Shown here: piece by piece, positions 50,315 to 60,151 of the stretch
Layout of the letters: the number at the start of each line of letters is the position of its first letter
How positions within the stretch are numbered: position 1 is the stretch's first letter
NCBI RefSeq assembly: GCF_014698045.1
Contig: NZ_JACJSE010000001.1
Location: 496,001-560,000 of the forward strand
Direction: 5' to 3'
Length of the DNA stretch: 64,000 nt
Origin: Aulosira sp. FACHB-615
GTDB taxonomy: Bacteria; Cyanobacteriota; Cyanobacteriia; Cyanobacteriales; Nostocaceae
The notes under the pieces: model-generated
Databases searched by the model: none
What the model saw: only the letters and a program-made list of their open reading frames with translations
Told to the model about the DNA's origin: nothing
Position numbers and translations under genes: made by a program

Positions 50315-52183
50315 ATGGCTAAGTATCTCCTAGCTTCTGCTAGTGGAGCTAGTTTTTTATGTTTAATTAATGGATTGTTACCCATACAAGCCCTAGCTAA
50401 CTCCGTACCAATAGATAATAATTCATTGGTAAATGTTCCGCAAAAATCAGCAATTATCAACAGCCAAGTTGCTGCTACTGAAACTAAGTTGATTCTTGCC
50501 GATGGTAGCCAACCACAAGCACCGGCTATCAAAAGTGAGGCAGAAATACAAGATTCCTCAGCGTCTCATGAGTTGCAGACATCAGACAATAACGATAACC
50601 CTCAAGTAACATCTGTATCACAATTGTCTGATGTGCAACCAACTGATTGGGCTTTTCAAGCCTTACAATCTTTGGTGGAACGCTATGGTTGTATTGCTGG
50701 TTATCCCAATGGTAGTTATCGTGGCAATCGTGCTATGACTCGTTATGAGTTTGCAGCAGGCTTAAATGCTTGTTTAGAAAGAGTTAACGAACTCATCGCC
50801 ACAGCCACTTCTGATTTAGTTAAAAAAGAAGATTTAGCAACCTTACAAAAATTACAAGAAGATTTTGCAGCAGAACTCGCAACTCTCCGGGGACGAGTGG
50901 ATGCACTAGAAGGACGCACCGCCGAACTAGAAGCCAATCAATTTTCTACTACTACTAAACTCAATGGCGAGGTAATTATTGCCGGGATTGGTGCTACAGG
51001 TGGCGCACCTAATCAGGGTGATCCTAATATTATTTTGGTGAACAGAGTACGGTTAAATCTCAGCACTAGTTTTACCGGGAAAGATTTATTAATTACTGGT
51101 TTGCAAGCTTATAACTTTTTGGGTGATGTAAATGGTAGTGGAAGCTTACAAAATAGTTTAGGGTTAGCTTCTGATTTATTGGTTTCTAGTAGTGCGAGGA
51201 CAAGTTTTGAACCGCTTTTTCCTGGTTTTGATGTGAAAACTTTATCCGCGCAGTCAGCGAACAGCGTACAACTATATAAATTACTGTATGTTTTTCCAGT
51301 CGCGGATAAGTTAACGTTGTTTGCGGGAACTGCGGCGGAAGCAACAGACGCTTTTCCTGCTATTACACCTTTTTATGGTGAAGGAAATGAGTCGATTTCG
51401 CGGTTTGCAGGTTTAAATCCTGTGGCGCGAGTTTCTGGTGGGACTTCGGGAACTGGTTTAGCATCGGCGGCGGGATTTATTTTTAGTATTTCTCCCCAGT
51501 TAGATTTCAGAGCTTTGTATGGTAGTGTTAACGCTAACATACCGCAGGAAGCAGGTGATATTGTTCCTGGGGTTTCTAACACGCCTTTGGGTGCGGGTGT
51601 GTTTGGTGGTAGTAATGTAATCAGCACTCAATTAACTTTTAAACCTACTAATTCGATAGATGTAGGTTTAAACTATGCCCACAGTTATCACGAAATTAAC
51701 ATCTTAGGTACAGGATTAGTTCGTGATGATATTGGCGCGTTAGCTGGTGTTGAGTTAGGGACACCTGTCACACTTAATTCTGTTGGTGGTACGTTAACTT
51801 GGCGCTTTTCGCCGAAGGTAGCTTTGTCTGGTTATGGTGCTGCGATGTTTGTGGATGCTTCTTCTGGTGGTGCTGTTAATGCTTCCACTACATTTACTAG
51901 CTGGATGGTAGGGCTGCACTTTAATGATTTATTTAAATCAGGCAATAATGCAGGGATTATTTTTGGACAACCGTTGTTTCGTTCGGATGCTAGTGGTGCG
52001 GCACAACTGGCTCCAGATGGGGTAAATCGTGCTACTCCTTACCATTTAGAGGCGTATTATCGCTTTAAGCTGACAGATAATATCAGCATTACTCCTGGTG
52101 CTTTTGTGTTGTTTAACCCTGAAGGTGACAGCAGAAATGAAACTACTACTGTCGGTGTTCTGCGGAGTACGTTTACTTTTTAG
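50315..52183 (+). CDS. SLH-domain OprB-type outer-membrane porin (iron uptake porin family)
   Basis: 622 residues from ATG 50315, five bases after GAGGAG; a GTG at 50309 is in frame. Domains are a signal peptide (to about residue 30), a spacer, an SLH domain (about 105-165: LSDVQPTDWAFQALQSLVER, GYPNGSYRGNRAMTRYEFAA), a coiled-coil segment (LATLQKLQEDFAAELATLRG) and an OprB beta-barrel to the C-terminal aromatic (STFTF). This is the standard cyanobacterial porin layout; SLH anchors it to peptidoglycan. Members mediate iron or other inorganic solute passage. Confidence 0.93.
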   Translation: MAKYLLASASGASFLCLINGLLPIQALANSVPIDNNSLVNVPQKSAIINSQVAATETKLILADGSQPQAPAIKSEAEIQDSSASHELQTSDNNDNPQVTSVSQLSDVQPTDWAFQALQSLVERYGCIAGYPNGSYRGNRAMTRYEFAAGLNACLERVNELIATATSDLVKKEDLATLQKLQEDFAAELATLRGRVDALEGRTAELEANQFSTTTKLNGEVIIAGIGATGGAPNQGDPNIILVNRVRLNLSTSFTGKDLLITGLQAYNFLGDVNGSGSLQNSLGLASDLLVSSSARTSFEPLFPGFDVKTLSAQSANSVQLYKLLYVFPVADKLTLFAGTAAEATDAFPAITPFYGEGNESISRFAGLNPVARVSGGTSGTGLASAAGFIFSISPQLDFRALYGSVNANIPQEAGDIVPGVSNTPLGAGVFGGSNVISTQLTFKPTNSIDVGLNYAHSYHEINILGTGLVRDDIGALAGVELGTPVTLNSVGGTLTWRFSPKVALSGYGAAMFVDASSGGAVNASTTFTSWMVGLHFNDLFKSGNNAGIIFGQPLFRSDASGAAQLAPDGVNRATPYHLEAYYRFKLTDNISITPGAFVLFNPEGDSRNETTTVGVLRSTFTF

Positions 52184-52392
52184 CAGGACTTACGCACCAA
52201 GATTGTCTGTGAAGATTGGGTGTAAGGGTGTGTGGTGTAAGGGTTTTAGATACATACACACGCCACTTGGCTCAAGTCGGGAAACCCGCTCACGCCAGTG
52301 GCTCCCCTATACCCCTGCACCCTTGCCAAAGAGAGTCGGGGATTTGGGAAGCAAAGGATAATACTTTTACACCCACTATTTTTCTTAGAAGA
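52184..52392. other. Intergenic region with solo MITE end
   Basis: CAGGACTTACGCA at 52185-52197 equals the left end of the 118-bp MITE, but no matching right end follows. The rest is repeat-like (GGGTGTAAGGGTGTGTGGTG and CCCCTATACCCC). Confidence 0.45.
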
Positions 52393-53277
52393 CTACAAAG
52401 GATTAGCCTCTGTCACCACTTCTGGTAGGGGAATAAACTCTGTTTCATTCGGCACACTAGCAAAACTGTTGTCGCGCCAATCGGCTTTTGCTTGTTCTAT
52501 TCGTTCTGGTCGGCTAGAAACAAAATTCCACCATTTGTAACGTTGACCCAACGGCTCACCACCAATCACAATACATCGAGCCGCAGTATTAGCAGAAACT
52601 TTGACTTCATGATCTGGCTCTAGAATAGCGAGGCGATATGGTTCTAGCGGTTCATTATTAATACTCAACCCTTCAGTAACGCTGTATACTGCTCTTTCAG
52701 AATAACCAGCCGGGACAGTAAAGTTAGCATTGGCAGAAAGTACCACTTCTAAATAAAGGATAGGAGAAAACACCTTTACAGGTGAGGTATAACCAGAAGC
52801 TTCTCCCGCAATTAGTTTGATAACAGCGCCATTTTCTGACCAACTAGGGAGAGTTTCAGCAGTATAGTGAACAAACCAAGGGTCAATTTCTTCGTACTCA
52901 ACAGGTAAAGCAATCCAAGTTTGAATACCATGAATTGTAACTTCATTGAAGCGGTCAAAGTCAGGCGATCGCTCTGAATGTACAATTCCCTTTCCTGCCG
53001 TCATCCAGTTAACTGCACCCGGTTGAATTTCTTGCACCACACCTAAACTATCACGGTGCATAATTGCACCATCAAATAAGTAAGTCAGCGTTGCTAAATT
53101 AATATGAGGATGTGGACGGACATCAATACCTTTGTTAGCTGGCAAAACAGAGGGGCCAAGATGATCAAAAAAAATAAACGGCCCGACCATTTGACGCTGA
53201 GGATATGGCAAACTACGGCGGGCAATAAACCCACCCAAATCTTTCACTTCTGGTTCAATTATTTGAAGTATTGCCAT
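52393..53277 (-). CDS. Pirin family protein
   Basis: 294 residues, a double cupin. Metal-binding residues are in PHPHINLATLTYLFDG (His-x-His) with the further His in GKGIVHSERSP and a Glu after it; GGFIARRSLPYPQR at the N-terminus and ERAVYSVTEGLSI in the second cupin are typical. Some pirins have quercetinase activity; others are regulators, and the natural role here is open. It converges on the porin gene. Confidence 0.93.
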   Translation of the reverse strand: MAILQIIEPEVKDLGGFIARRSLPYPQRQMVGPFIFFDHLGPSVLPANKGIDVRPHPHINLATLTYLFDGAIMHRDSLGVVQEIQPGAVNWMTAGKGIVHSERSPDFDRFNEVTIHGIQTWIALPVEYEEIDPWFVHYTAETLPSWSENGAVIKLIAGEASGYTSPVKVFSPILYLEVVLSANANFTVPAGYSERAVYSVTEGLSINNEPLEPYRLAILEPDHEVKVSANTAARCIVIGGEPLGQRYKWWNFVSSRPERIEQAKADWRDNSFASVPNETEFIPLPEVVTEANPL

Positions 53278-53606
53278 TTGTAATGGGGGGTAATTGGTAA
53301 ATGCTGAAATTATTATATTTGATATGTGAACATCAGAGATGAGGGAGATAAGGGAGACAAGGAAGACAAGGGAGAGATGCTAATCAATAATTTAGGATTT
53401 TTATTGTATATATGTATATATACTGACTGCTATTTCCCACGGTTTTGCGCTTTAACTCACTTCCTTGATTACCTCCTCAGCAATTTTACGAGATTAATAG
53501 TCAAATTTTATAAATCCACAAAATAATCTAGTAGTTATACTATGTTCTTCTCAAAATATCGTTGTAACTTTAGAGGGGTGACAATGGACTAAAGGAAATT
53601 TCCGCT
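53278..53606. repeat. Intergenic region with GGGAGACAAGG repeats
   Basis: A purine-rich tandem (GATGAGGGAGATAAGGGAGA and onwards, 53337-53375) is followed by AT-rich sequence to the next gene. The repeat is the reverse complement of the CTCCCTTGTC type seen at the window's left end. There is no gene. Confidence 0.55.
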
Positions 53607-53894
53607 ATGGGTTTATCCAATCAATTTCAACAGAAGAGCAACTTCTTAACCCAGCTACGTCATCAGCTTGATGTTTTAGAAATCCGTAATGATCAACTTG
53701 CTAGAATTTTGTGTAAACTTATTCCTGCTCATTGTCCCTTTGAAAGAACTGTATCAGTTTTAGGGCGGAAACTGTTTCACATTCCACCTTTGTGCAAGTT
53801 AAATCCGTTTTATGAACAAGTAGTTAGTCTGCGTTTCAAATGTTTGATGTATCTGGCAGATGAATGTGGTGAAGATGTGACCAAATACTGTTAG
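53607..53894 (+). CDS. Mo-dependent nitrogenase C-terminal domain protein
   Basis: 95 residues, the usual size for this cyanobacterial family (Mo-nitro_C). Conserved features are LRHQLDVLEIRNDQLARIL, CKLIPAHCPFERTVSVLGRK, the IPPLCKLNPFYEQVV block and SLRFKCLMYLADECGED. Four cysteines are present. The name comes from similarity to a nitrogenase-associated sequence; its function is not known and no nif gene is in this window. Purine-rich repeats lie on both sides. Confidence 0.82.
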   Translation: MGLSNQFQQKSNFLTQLRHQLDVLEIRNDQLARILCKLIPAHCPFERTVSVLGRKLFHIPPLCKLNPFYEQVVSLRFKCLMYLADECGEDVTKYC

Positions 53895-53946
53895 ATATGT
53901 AGCAACACCAAATTGATCTGAAAAAATATAGCATTCCTATTTGATA

Positions 53947-53998
53947 TGGGAACAGAAGAGACAAGGTAGACAAGGCAGACAAGGTAGGCAAGGCAGAG
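53947..53998. repeat. GACAAGGTAGACAAGGCA tandem repeat
   Basis: Heptamer/nonamer-type purine tandem, related to the array at 53337-53375 and to those near 313-337. It lies between the Mo-nitro_C gene and the exonuclease. Confidence 0.55.
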
Positions 53999-54049
53999 AT
54001 ATTTGCAAATCATTTACGATTGCTATATTCTTTCAAAGTTTGCGGTGTG

Positions 54050-54616
54050 ATGATGAACTTAAATCAGTATGATTACTTATTAGTACTTGATTTAGAAGCA
54101 ACTTGTTGTGATCAAGGAACTATAAAACGGCATGAGATGGAAATCATCGAAATTGGAGCCGTGATGGTTGAGGCGCAGACTTTAAAAGTTATCGATGAGT
54201 TTCAAACTTTTATCAAGCCAGTGCGTTATCCCAAACTGACTGAATTTTGTAAATCATTAACATCGATTACTCAGACACAGGTTGAACAAGCGCCAGAATA
54301 TCCCGAAGCGATCGCTATACTGCAAAAATGGTTATCTAATTACTCCAATGCTGTGTTCGGTTCTTGGGGAGATTACGATCGCAACCAGTTTAAACAAGAT
54401 AGCAAGTTTCACAATCTTCCTTTTCCGATTGCTTATCCTCACGTCAATCTCAAACAACAGTTTAGTGACAGTCAAGGCTTATCCAAGCGATATGGTATGG
54501 CAGAAGCATTGCAACTCGTCAATATAGAATTACAAGGAACTCATCATCGTGGTATTGATGATGCAAAAAATATTGCTAAACTTTTACCTTGGATTTTGAA
54601 TCGACAAAACTTGTAG
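54050..54616 (+). CDS. DEDDh 3'-5' exonuclease (ERI-1-like)
   Basis: 188 residues from ATG 54050 (a second ATG at 54053; TTG 54020 in frame). The DEDDh set is visible: LVLDLEATCC (Asp, Glu), GSWGDYDRNQF (Asp) and THHRGIDDAKNIAKL (His and final Asp). The LEATC start with HEMEIIEIGAV groups it with ERI-1/Snipper exonucleases that trim RNA or structured nucleic acids. A strong terminator follows 114 bases after the stop. Confidence 0.88.
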   Translation: MMNLNQYDYLLVLDLEATCCDQGTIKRHEMEIIEIGAVMVEAQTLKVIDEFQTFIKPVRYPKLTEFCKSLTSITQTQVEQAPEYPEAIAILQKWLSNYSNAVFGSWGDYDRNQFKQDSKFHNLPFPIAYPHVNLKQQFSDSQGLSKRYGMAEALQLVNIELQGTHHRGIDDAKNIAKLLPWILNRQNL

Positions 54617-54729
54617 TCAGTTAGCTCGTTGTTTTTAGCATATCTGATTATCCACAAAAACTATCTTCAGATAGATGCTTTTTTAAATTTCCTAGAATGT
54701 CTAATTCAATCAAACATAAACAGTGATTA

Positions 54730-54766
54730 AAAACAGCTTGTGTATCTAGGTTACAGGCTGTTTTTT
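54730..54766 (+). terminator. Terminator after the exonuclease gene
   Basis: Arms AAAACAGCTTGT (54730-54741) and ACAGGCTGTTTT (54753-54764) with one G-T wobble, followed by TT and a second T-run (54770-54776). Confidence 0.75.
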
Positions 54767-55473
54767 GATTTTTTTTGCTGAAGTTTTAAGTAAATATGTT
54801 TTATTCACCATTCGGATGACTGTAAAATTGATAGTTAATGATTTGGTTAAGAAAAAAGCATTTTTTATTTGCGCTCATTCACTTAATACTTAGGTGGTCT
54901 AGTATAATAACGACGTTAATTGCCAATCAAAGCATAGAATTAGACTGTTGGATTTAAACTTTTCTTAAATTATTTTGTTCTGTAAATCAATACACTTTTC
55001 TCAAATAAGATTCATTGCATTTATCACTAGCCTCATATATCTATTAAATATAATTTGTGATTTTCATTCATCAACCATTAGATAAAATTTGGTTGTCATA
55101 TTTTTATAGTTGGTAATAATCCTTGATTTTAGAGGTTTATAGGCATCATTTCAGAATCACATTAAATGCTCTGGCTAATATATGAAGATTAGGTTAAATA
55201 TCTAAAATATTACTGCCATACCACTCAATTAACTCAATCCTAAAAATTCATCAAGTGTTTATATATTAAACAGTAATTTTACTAATCATTTTTTAGTACG
55301 GAAATAGGTTATGGATTTACCTTTACAAAAACTATAGAGAGCATTTTATAAACTGAATAGATGAATTTGAATCACTGCATTTTTCTGGAAATTAAGGTAA
55401 TAAATCCCTACAATTTTTCTGCCAGAAAAACTTAGTAATTAATTTGCCAACTATCTACCCTCAAATAGCATCT
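54767..55473. other. Long AT-rich gene-free region
   Basis: About 700 bases with no ORF, repeat family or strong hairpin. It probably carries the promoter of the GGDEF/EAL gene. One isolated DnaA-box-like TTATCCACA lies just before it (54648-54656). The region is long for this genome's gaps and could hold an unannotated small RNA, but I see no direct evidence. Confidence 0.4.
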
Positions 55474-57186
55474 ATGAAACTGAATCACCAACTTTACCTA
55501 TACTCATCTCTAGCTAAATTTCGCTGGTTGAAAAATAGCTATACAGCAAAAATTATGCTGGTAGCTTTTTTAGGGACTCATGTACCATTGCTGACTTTAC
55601 TATTCTGGTTTGTGACATCTAACTCCTATTCTTGGGAGATAGCAGTAAAAGTATTGTTAATTGCTTTATTCTCTACACTTGCAGGTACAGCCGCAACACT
55701 ATATGCACTTCGATATCTTCTGGCTCCAGTTATTTTAACTTCGGCGGCACTACAAGATTATTTTCATACTAAAAAATTACCGGAACTGCCTACAGAATAT
55801 GTAGATGAGGCAGGTACATTAATGGCAGATACTACCCAAACTCTGCACAAGTTAGATGAGTTAATTCATCAAATTACTAATTATGATAATTTAACTGGAT
55901 TACCCAATCGGGATTTATTCTGCGATCGCCTGTATCAGAACATATCACAATCGCACAATCAGCAGCAGCTTGCAGCATTGCTGGTGCTGGGTATTGACGA
56001 TTTCGCAGGTATGAGTTATGGGTTGGAGCATGAAAAATCCAACTTGCTGTTAAGAGCAGTTGCCCAACGTTTAACTAATTGTATAAGTCAAACGGATATC
56101 CTATCCCATTTGAGCCAAGATGAATTTGCGATCGCCCACACTGATATACTCTCCTTTGAGAATGTCATCAAACTCTCGCAGTTACTTTTAAATACAGTTT
56201 CCAAACCTTTCCTCATCGAAGGGCAGCAAATTCACATTACCGCCAGCGTTGGCATCACAATCAACAGTGTAGGCGATCGTAATTCTGTAGATCAATTATT
56301 ACAACAGGCTCACATCGCCCTTTACCAAGCAAAACAGCAAGGGCGCAGTCAATATCGCTTCTATTCCCCAGAAATTAACGCTCAGTTGCAAGAGCGATTA
56401 ACACTAGAAAATGAATTACGGGGAGCATTAGAACGTAGAGAAATGGTAGTTTACTATCAACCCCTAATTGATTTGCATACTAGACAAGTAACCGCACTAG
56501 AAGCACTTGTACGTTGGCAACATCCCATACATGGTTTGATTTCTCCCGCCAAATTTATCCCCATTGCCGAAAACAACGGTTTAATTATCTCAATTGGAGA
56601 ATGGGTATTACGTACCGCCTGCGCTCAAAATCGGGCTTGGCAATTAGCTGGAATGGAACCTATTCGGATGTCAGTCAACCTTTCAGCCAGACAGTTTGAA
56701 GAACCAAACTTAGTAGAGGTTGTCAAACAAATCCTGCAAGAAACAGAGTTACCACCATCCTACTTAGAATTAGAAGTCACGGAAAGCTCTTTAATGGGTG
56801 ACATTCAACGTTCTGTAAAAACCCTCAAACAATTACGAGAACTGGGCGTATGGTTAGCCTTAGATGACTTCGGTACTGGTTATTCTTCTTTAAACTACTT
56901 GAACCGTTTCCCTGTAAATATGATCAAAATTGATCGTTCATTTGTACAAGATGTCATATCTAACCCGGAGAGTGCAGCTATCACCGATGCCATTATTGCC
57001 TTAGCCAAAAGTCTCCAGTTAAACATCACCGCAGAAGGAGTAGAAACCCAAGAACAGCTAGAGTATTTACAAAAATGTGGCTGTCAAGAAGGTCAAGGAT
57101 ATTACTTTGGTATCCCTGCACCTGCTGAGAAAATTACTCAACTGTTTCAGCAAAATTTACACCCGCTAGAAGAAATAGCTGCATAA
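55474..57186 (+). CDS. GGDEF/EAL protein with degenerate GGDEF, probable c-di-GMP phosphodiesterase
   Basis: 570 residues from ATG 55474. Two membrane helices (about 25-85: MLVAFLGTHVPLLTLLFWFV and following) and a HAMP-like linker lead to a GGDEF domain (about 140-300), whose active site reads HLSQDEFAI, so the GG pair is lost and cyclase activity is unlikely. The EAL domain (about 310-560) is intact: EALVRW, NLSARQF, EVTESSLM, LALDDFGTGYSS, IKIDRSFV and AEGVETQEQ. It should hydrolyse c-di-GMP, with the GGDEF part perhaps binding GTP. A palindromic repeat follows the stop. Confidence 0.9.
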   Translation: MKLNHQLYLYSSLAKFRWLKNSYTAKIMLVAFLGTHVPLLTLLFWFVTSNSYSWEIAVKVLLIALFSTLAGTAATLYALRYLLAPVILTSAALQDYFHTKKLPELPTEYVDEAGTLMADTTQTLHKLDELIHQITNYDNLTGLPNRDLFCDRLYQNISQSHNQQQLAALLVLGIDDFAGMSYGLEHEKSNLLLRAVAQRLTNCISQTDILSHLSQDEFAIAHTDILSFENVIKLSQLLLNTVSKPFLIEGQQIHITASVGITINSVGDRNSVDQLLQQAHIALYQAKQQGRSQYRFYSPEINAQLQERLTLENELRGALERREMVVYYQPLIDLHTRQVTALEALVRWQHPIHGLISPAKFIPIAENNGLIISIGEWVLRTACAQNRAWQLAGMEPIRMSVNLSARQFEEPNLVEVVKQILQETELPPSYLELEVTESSLMGDIQRSVKTLKQLRELGVWLALDDFGTGYSSLNYLNRFPVNMIKIDRSFVQDVISNPESAAITDAIIALAKSLQLNITAEGVETQEQLEYLQKCGCQEGQGYYFGIPAPAEKITQLFQQNLHPLEEIAA

Positions 57187-57219
57187 AACTCATAAGTAGT
57201 ATTGTAATAGTAGCCAGTT

Positions 57220-57253
57220 ATTGTAGAGACGTTGTATACAACGTCTCTACAAT
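57220..57253. repeat. GTAGAGACG palindromic repeat, copy 2 (perfect 34-mer)
   Basis: Perfect palindrome with arms ATTGTAGAGACGTTGTA (57220-57236) and its exact inverse, then ATTT. It is a longer version of the repeat at 43521-43552. It may also act as a terminator for the GGDEF/EAL gene, 34 bases after its stop. Confidence 0.75.
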
Positions 57254-57324
57254 ATTTATAGAGTGCAGTGTCTTATAGAACCTGTATAAACATCTACATA
57301 AATTGAAAAAATAATTTCCAAGCA

Positions 57325-58863
57325 ATGTTAGCTAAAACAGCCATTAATCGGATTTCAACTCTATTTTCTCTCTATCCTTGGTTGAGCGTAGTTATTTTTT
57401 CAATACTAGGTCTTATAGGTATTCTCAATCATGCAATGTGGCGTGATGAACTCAACCCTTGGTTGATTGTGAGAGATAGTGAATCTTTCACAGATTTAAT
57501 TGCCAATATTAAATATGAAGGGCATCCAGTCTTGTGGTATTTTTCTCTAGCATTTTTGAGAAGAATTGCCGACAATCCCTTAATTATGCAATTATTTCAC
57601 TTATCTATTACAATTACTGCGGTTCTTATATTTTACTTATATAGTCCCTTTAAAAATAAACATAAATTACTATTTATTTTTGGTTATTTTCCTTTTTATG
57701 AATATTTTCTAATTTCCCGTAACTATGCTTTTAGTCTCCTATTTATTTTTGCTTTTTGTGCTGTCTTTCCATCTCGAAAAAAAACTTATTTGTATTTATC
57801 TAGTTTAATAGGCTTATTAGCAAATAGTAGTGCTTATGGATTACTCGTTTCATTGGCTTTATCATTAACACTGCTATTTGAATTTTGTTTTGATAGTGAG
57901 CAGAGGAGAAAATATTTTGAAACCAGTAAAAAATATGATTTGATTTTAAGTTTTTTAATAGTTATATTTTCTTTAATATTATCAGTTTATATTATTACTC
58001 CGCCTGCCAATAGTTATTTACATGGCGGATTAAATAACGGATGGTCAACCAATTTAGATATATTCAATTTGTTGAAAAGTATCAACAGATTGTTGGCTAG
58101 TTATTTGTTAATTATCCCCAAAAAAAGATTGCTAGATTTAAGTATCTGTGCTTGTATAAGTATTTTGATATTCACTTTATACTTGATAAAATTTTCTAAA
58201 AAACCAGTTGTGCTGTTTATGTATGCAGTAGGTAACTTTATCCTACTGGCATTTACTTATTTACGCTTTGCCGGACATCATCGTCACTTTGGACATTTTT
58301 ATTTAGTTTTTATCGCAGCCTTATGGCTAGAGAGTTATTTTCAAAATTCTCTGGTGTTGGAAAATAAATTGTCTCCAACACCAAGATTATTTAATTTAGC
58401 GCAAAAATGGCATTACATTGTTTTTACATTAATTCTGTCTGCTCAATTATTTGGAGGTGTTTACGGCTTTGCTAGAAACTTAGTTATCCCATTTTCTGCC
58501 AGCAGAGAAACTGCTCATTACATCCAACAAAATCAGTTAAATGATGAATTTATTGTAGCCAGTCGAGATGTAAATATGGCTGCATTATCAGGTTATCTAA
58601 ATAGGCAATTATACTATCCTGAACGGCAAATGATGGGAAGTTTCACTTTATTTAAACAAGGTCGTCAAGATGTTGACCAGCCGGAGATATTGAGACAAAT
58701 TCATGCTTTATTTCAGAGTCAAGCCGTTGAGAGCAGAATTTTATTGATTTTAAATAAAGAACTTAATATCAATCAAGATGATTTAAATATTTTCCCTATC
58801 AAGAGTTTTAAAAGAGCTTGGGTAGATAGTGAACGATTTTATCTTTATCGGGTAGATAAGTAG
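57325..58863 (+). CDS. Polytopic membrane protein, GT-C glycosyltransferase-like
   Basis: 512 residues with about ten hydrophobic helices and a soluble C-terminal ~110 residues. The first extracytoplasmic loop HAMWRDELNPWLIVRDS has the acidic Asp-Glu pair typical of GT-C enzymes (ArnT/PMT/GT39-like), followed by YEGHPVLWYFSL and YFLISRNYAFSLLF. Such enzymes use polyprenyl-phosphate sugars on the outer face. The assignment rests on topology and these loop motifs only. It is more AT-rich than its neighbours. Monocistronic. Confidence 0.65.
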   Translation: MLAKTAINRISTLFSLYPWLSVVIFSILGLIGILNHAMWRDELNPWLIVRDSESFTDLIANIKYEGHPVLWYFSLAFLRRIADNPLIMQLFHLSITITAVLIFYLYSPFKNKHKLLFIFGYFPFYEYFLISRNYAFSLLFIFAFCAVFPSRKKTYLYLSSLIGLLANSSAYGLLVSLALSLTLLFEFCFDSEQRRKYFETSKKYDLILSFLIVIFSLILSVYIITPPANSYLHGGLNNGWSTNLDIFNLLKSINRLLASYLLIIPKKRLLDLSICACISILIFTLYLIKFSKKPVVLFMYAVGNFILLAFTYLRFAGHHRHFGHFYLVFIAALWLESYFQNSLVLENKLSPTPRLFNLAQKWHYIVFTLILSAQLFGGVYGFARNLVIPFSASRETAHYIQQNQLNDEFIVASRDVNMAALSGYLNRQLYYPERQMMGSFTLFKQGRQDVDQPEILRQIHALFQSQAVESRILLILNKELNINQDDLNIFPIKSFKRAWVDSERFYLYRVDK

Positions 58864-58967
58864 GTAGACACAATTATTTAGAGGACGCATTTCGACTCCG
58901 ATCAATGCTCGTAAATTGAATTGTAATGTTTACAAGCGAACATCAAATTTCGCCTGTAAACTATGAT

Positions 58968-59438
58968 TTAAAACATCTCAAAAAATCCGTCATCTAATTC
59001 ATAACCCAGCATTTGCGCCATCGATTTTAGCCGGGATGAACTGGGAATTGCTTGTTGTTTTAACCAGTCATTTAAAACAAAGATTTTGTGCATTAAAAAT
59101 ATTTCTAATGCTTCAGGATTATATTGAATGCCTTCTTTATTACTGAATTGATGTGGTACAAGCATAGCTGTATAACGAGCTAATTCTCCTGATTTCCAAT
59201 CTAATAAAAAAGGTATCCAAGGATATTTTGCATCTAAACGAATAAACCACAGGCGTAACTCTGGAACCTCGGAAAGTTCGCGGGGGTCGCCGGGATCTAG
59301 AGGGTAGTCGATGTTAAAGCTTAATTGCTGTTCATAAGCAGCAATTCCCTCTTGCAGCAGTGGTTCAATTACCGTTAAAGCGGGGGATAAATCTAAGGTA
59401 TTAATTGAGTCTGTATGGAGTGCGATCGCTATAGCCAT
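58968..59438 (-). CDS. CRR6 family NdhI maturation factor
   Basis: 156 residues from ATG 59438; the open frame extends to 59501 but overlaps the rdgB stop, and MAIAIALHTDSINTLDLSPA is the conserved start. Blocks LDPGDPRELSEVPELRLWFI, DAKYPWIPFLLDWKSGELAR and FLMHKIFVLNDWL match the chlororespiratory reduction 6 family (DUF1817). In Arabidopsis and Synechocystis it helps assemble NdhI into the NDH-1 complex. It is the last gene of a leftward run pgm-like, rdgB, crr6. Confidence 0.88.
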   Translation of the reverse strand: MAIAIALHTDSINTLDLSPALTVIEPLLQEGIAAYEQQLSFNIDYPLDPGDPRELSEVPELRLWFIRLDAKYPWIPFLLDWKSGELARYTAMLVPHQFSNKEGIQYNPEALEIFLMHKIFVLNDWLKQQAIPSSSRLKSMAQMLGYELDDGFFEMF

Positions 59439-59490
59439 AGTAATTTGTAAATGGTAATTGCTAAGTCGATAAAAATAGAAAGTCGAAACT

Positions 59491-60075
59491 TTACTCAGCA
59501 CTCAGTATTGTACTCAGTTGTGGGATTAACACCGCAAACGCTTGACCACGATGACTAACTGATTTTTTCTCCTCTGGTGACATTTGGGCAAAGGTTAACT
59601 GTTTTTCGGGAACATAAAATACAGGATCATAGCCAAAACCACCCTCCCCACGGGGTGCATGAAGTATTTCACCACGACAAATACCTTCGCATTGTACAGC
59701 TATCTCACCATCTGGACGGGCGATCGCTACTACACAGACAAATTGTGCTTGTCTGTTACTTTCATCACCTAATTCTGTTAATAACCGCGAAATTCTCTCT
59801 GCGTCGGTTTTGCCATAACGCGCCGAATATACTCCCGGTACACCATTCAAAGCATCTACCTGCAAACCAGAATCATCAGCGATCGCCCATTGTCCTGTAG
59901 CTTTGGCCACTTCGGAGGCTTTTAAACAAGCGTTAGCCGCAAATGTATCACCTGTTTCTTCAACTTCTAATTCTTCTGGCTTCAGCGTTAATTCCCAACC
60001 AGAATCTATCAGGTAAGCTTGCATTTCCTTTAACTTACCTGGATTGCTTGTAGCAACTACGAGTAATTTGGTCAT
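59491..60075 (-). CDS. rdgB: Non-canonical purine NTP pyrophosphatase (RdgB/HAM1)
   Basis: 194 residues, full length. Family motifs are VVATSNPGKLKEMQ (substrate entry), ADDSGLQVDAL, GVYSARYG, GGFGYDPVFYV and KKSVSHRGQAF. It hydrolyses ITP, XTP and their deoxy forms to monophosphates, keeping them out of DNA and RNA. It lies 76 bases after the hexomutase gene, across a short CAGTTAA tandem repeat, and 52 bases before crr6. Confidence 0.96.
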   Translation of the reverse strand: MTKLLVVATSNPGKLKEMQAYLIDSGWELTLKPEELEVEETGDTFAANACLKASEVAKATGQWAIADDSGLQVDALNGVPGVYSARYGKTDAERISRLLTELGDESNRQAQFVCVVAIARPDGEIAVQCEGICRGEILHAPRGEGGFGYDPVFYVPEKQLTFAQMSPEEKKSVSHRGQAFAVLIPQLSTILSAE

Positions 60076-60151
60076 ATTTTCAGCGAACAGTTAACAGTTA
60101 ACAGTTAACAATTAAACGTGATAACTGACAACTGATAACTGTTCACTGATA

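Noticed and set aside
57284..57297. NtcA-like GTA-N8-TAC upstream of the GT-C-like gene
   Set aside because: The pattern is expected about 16 times by chance in 64 kb, and it lies only 27 bases before the start codon, too close for a class II NtcA promoter.
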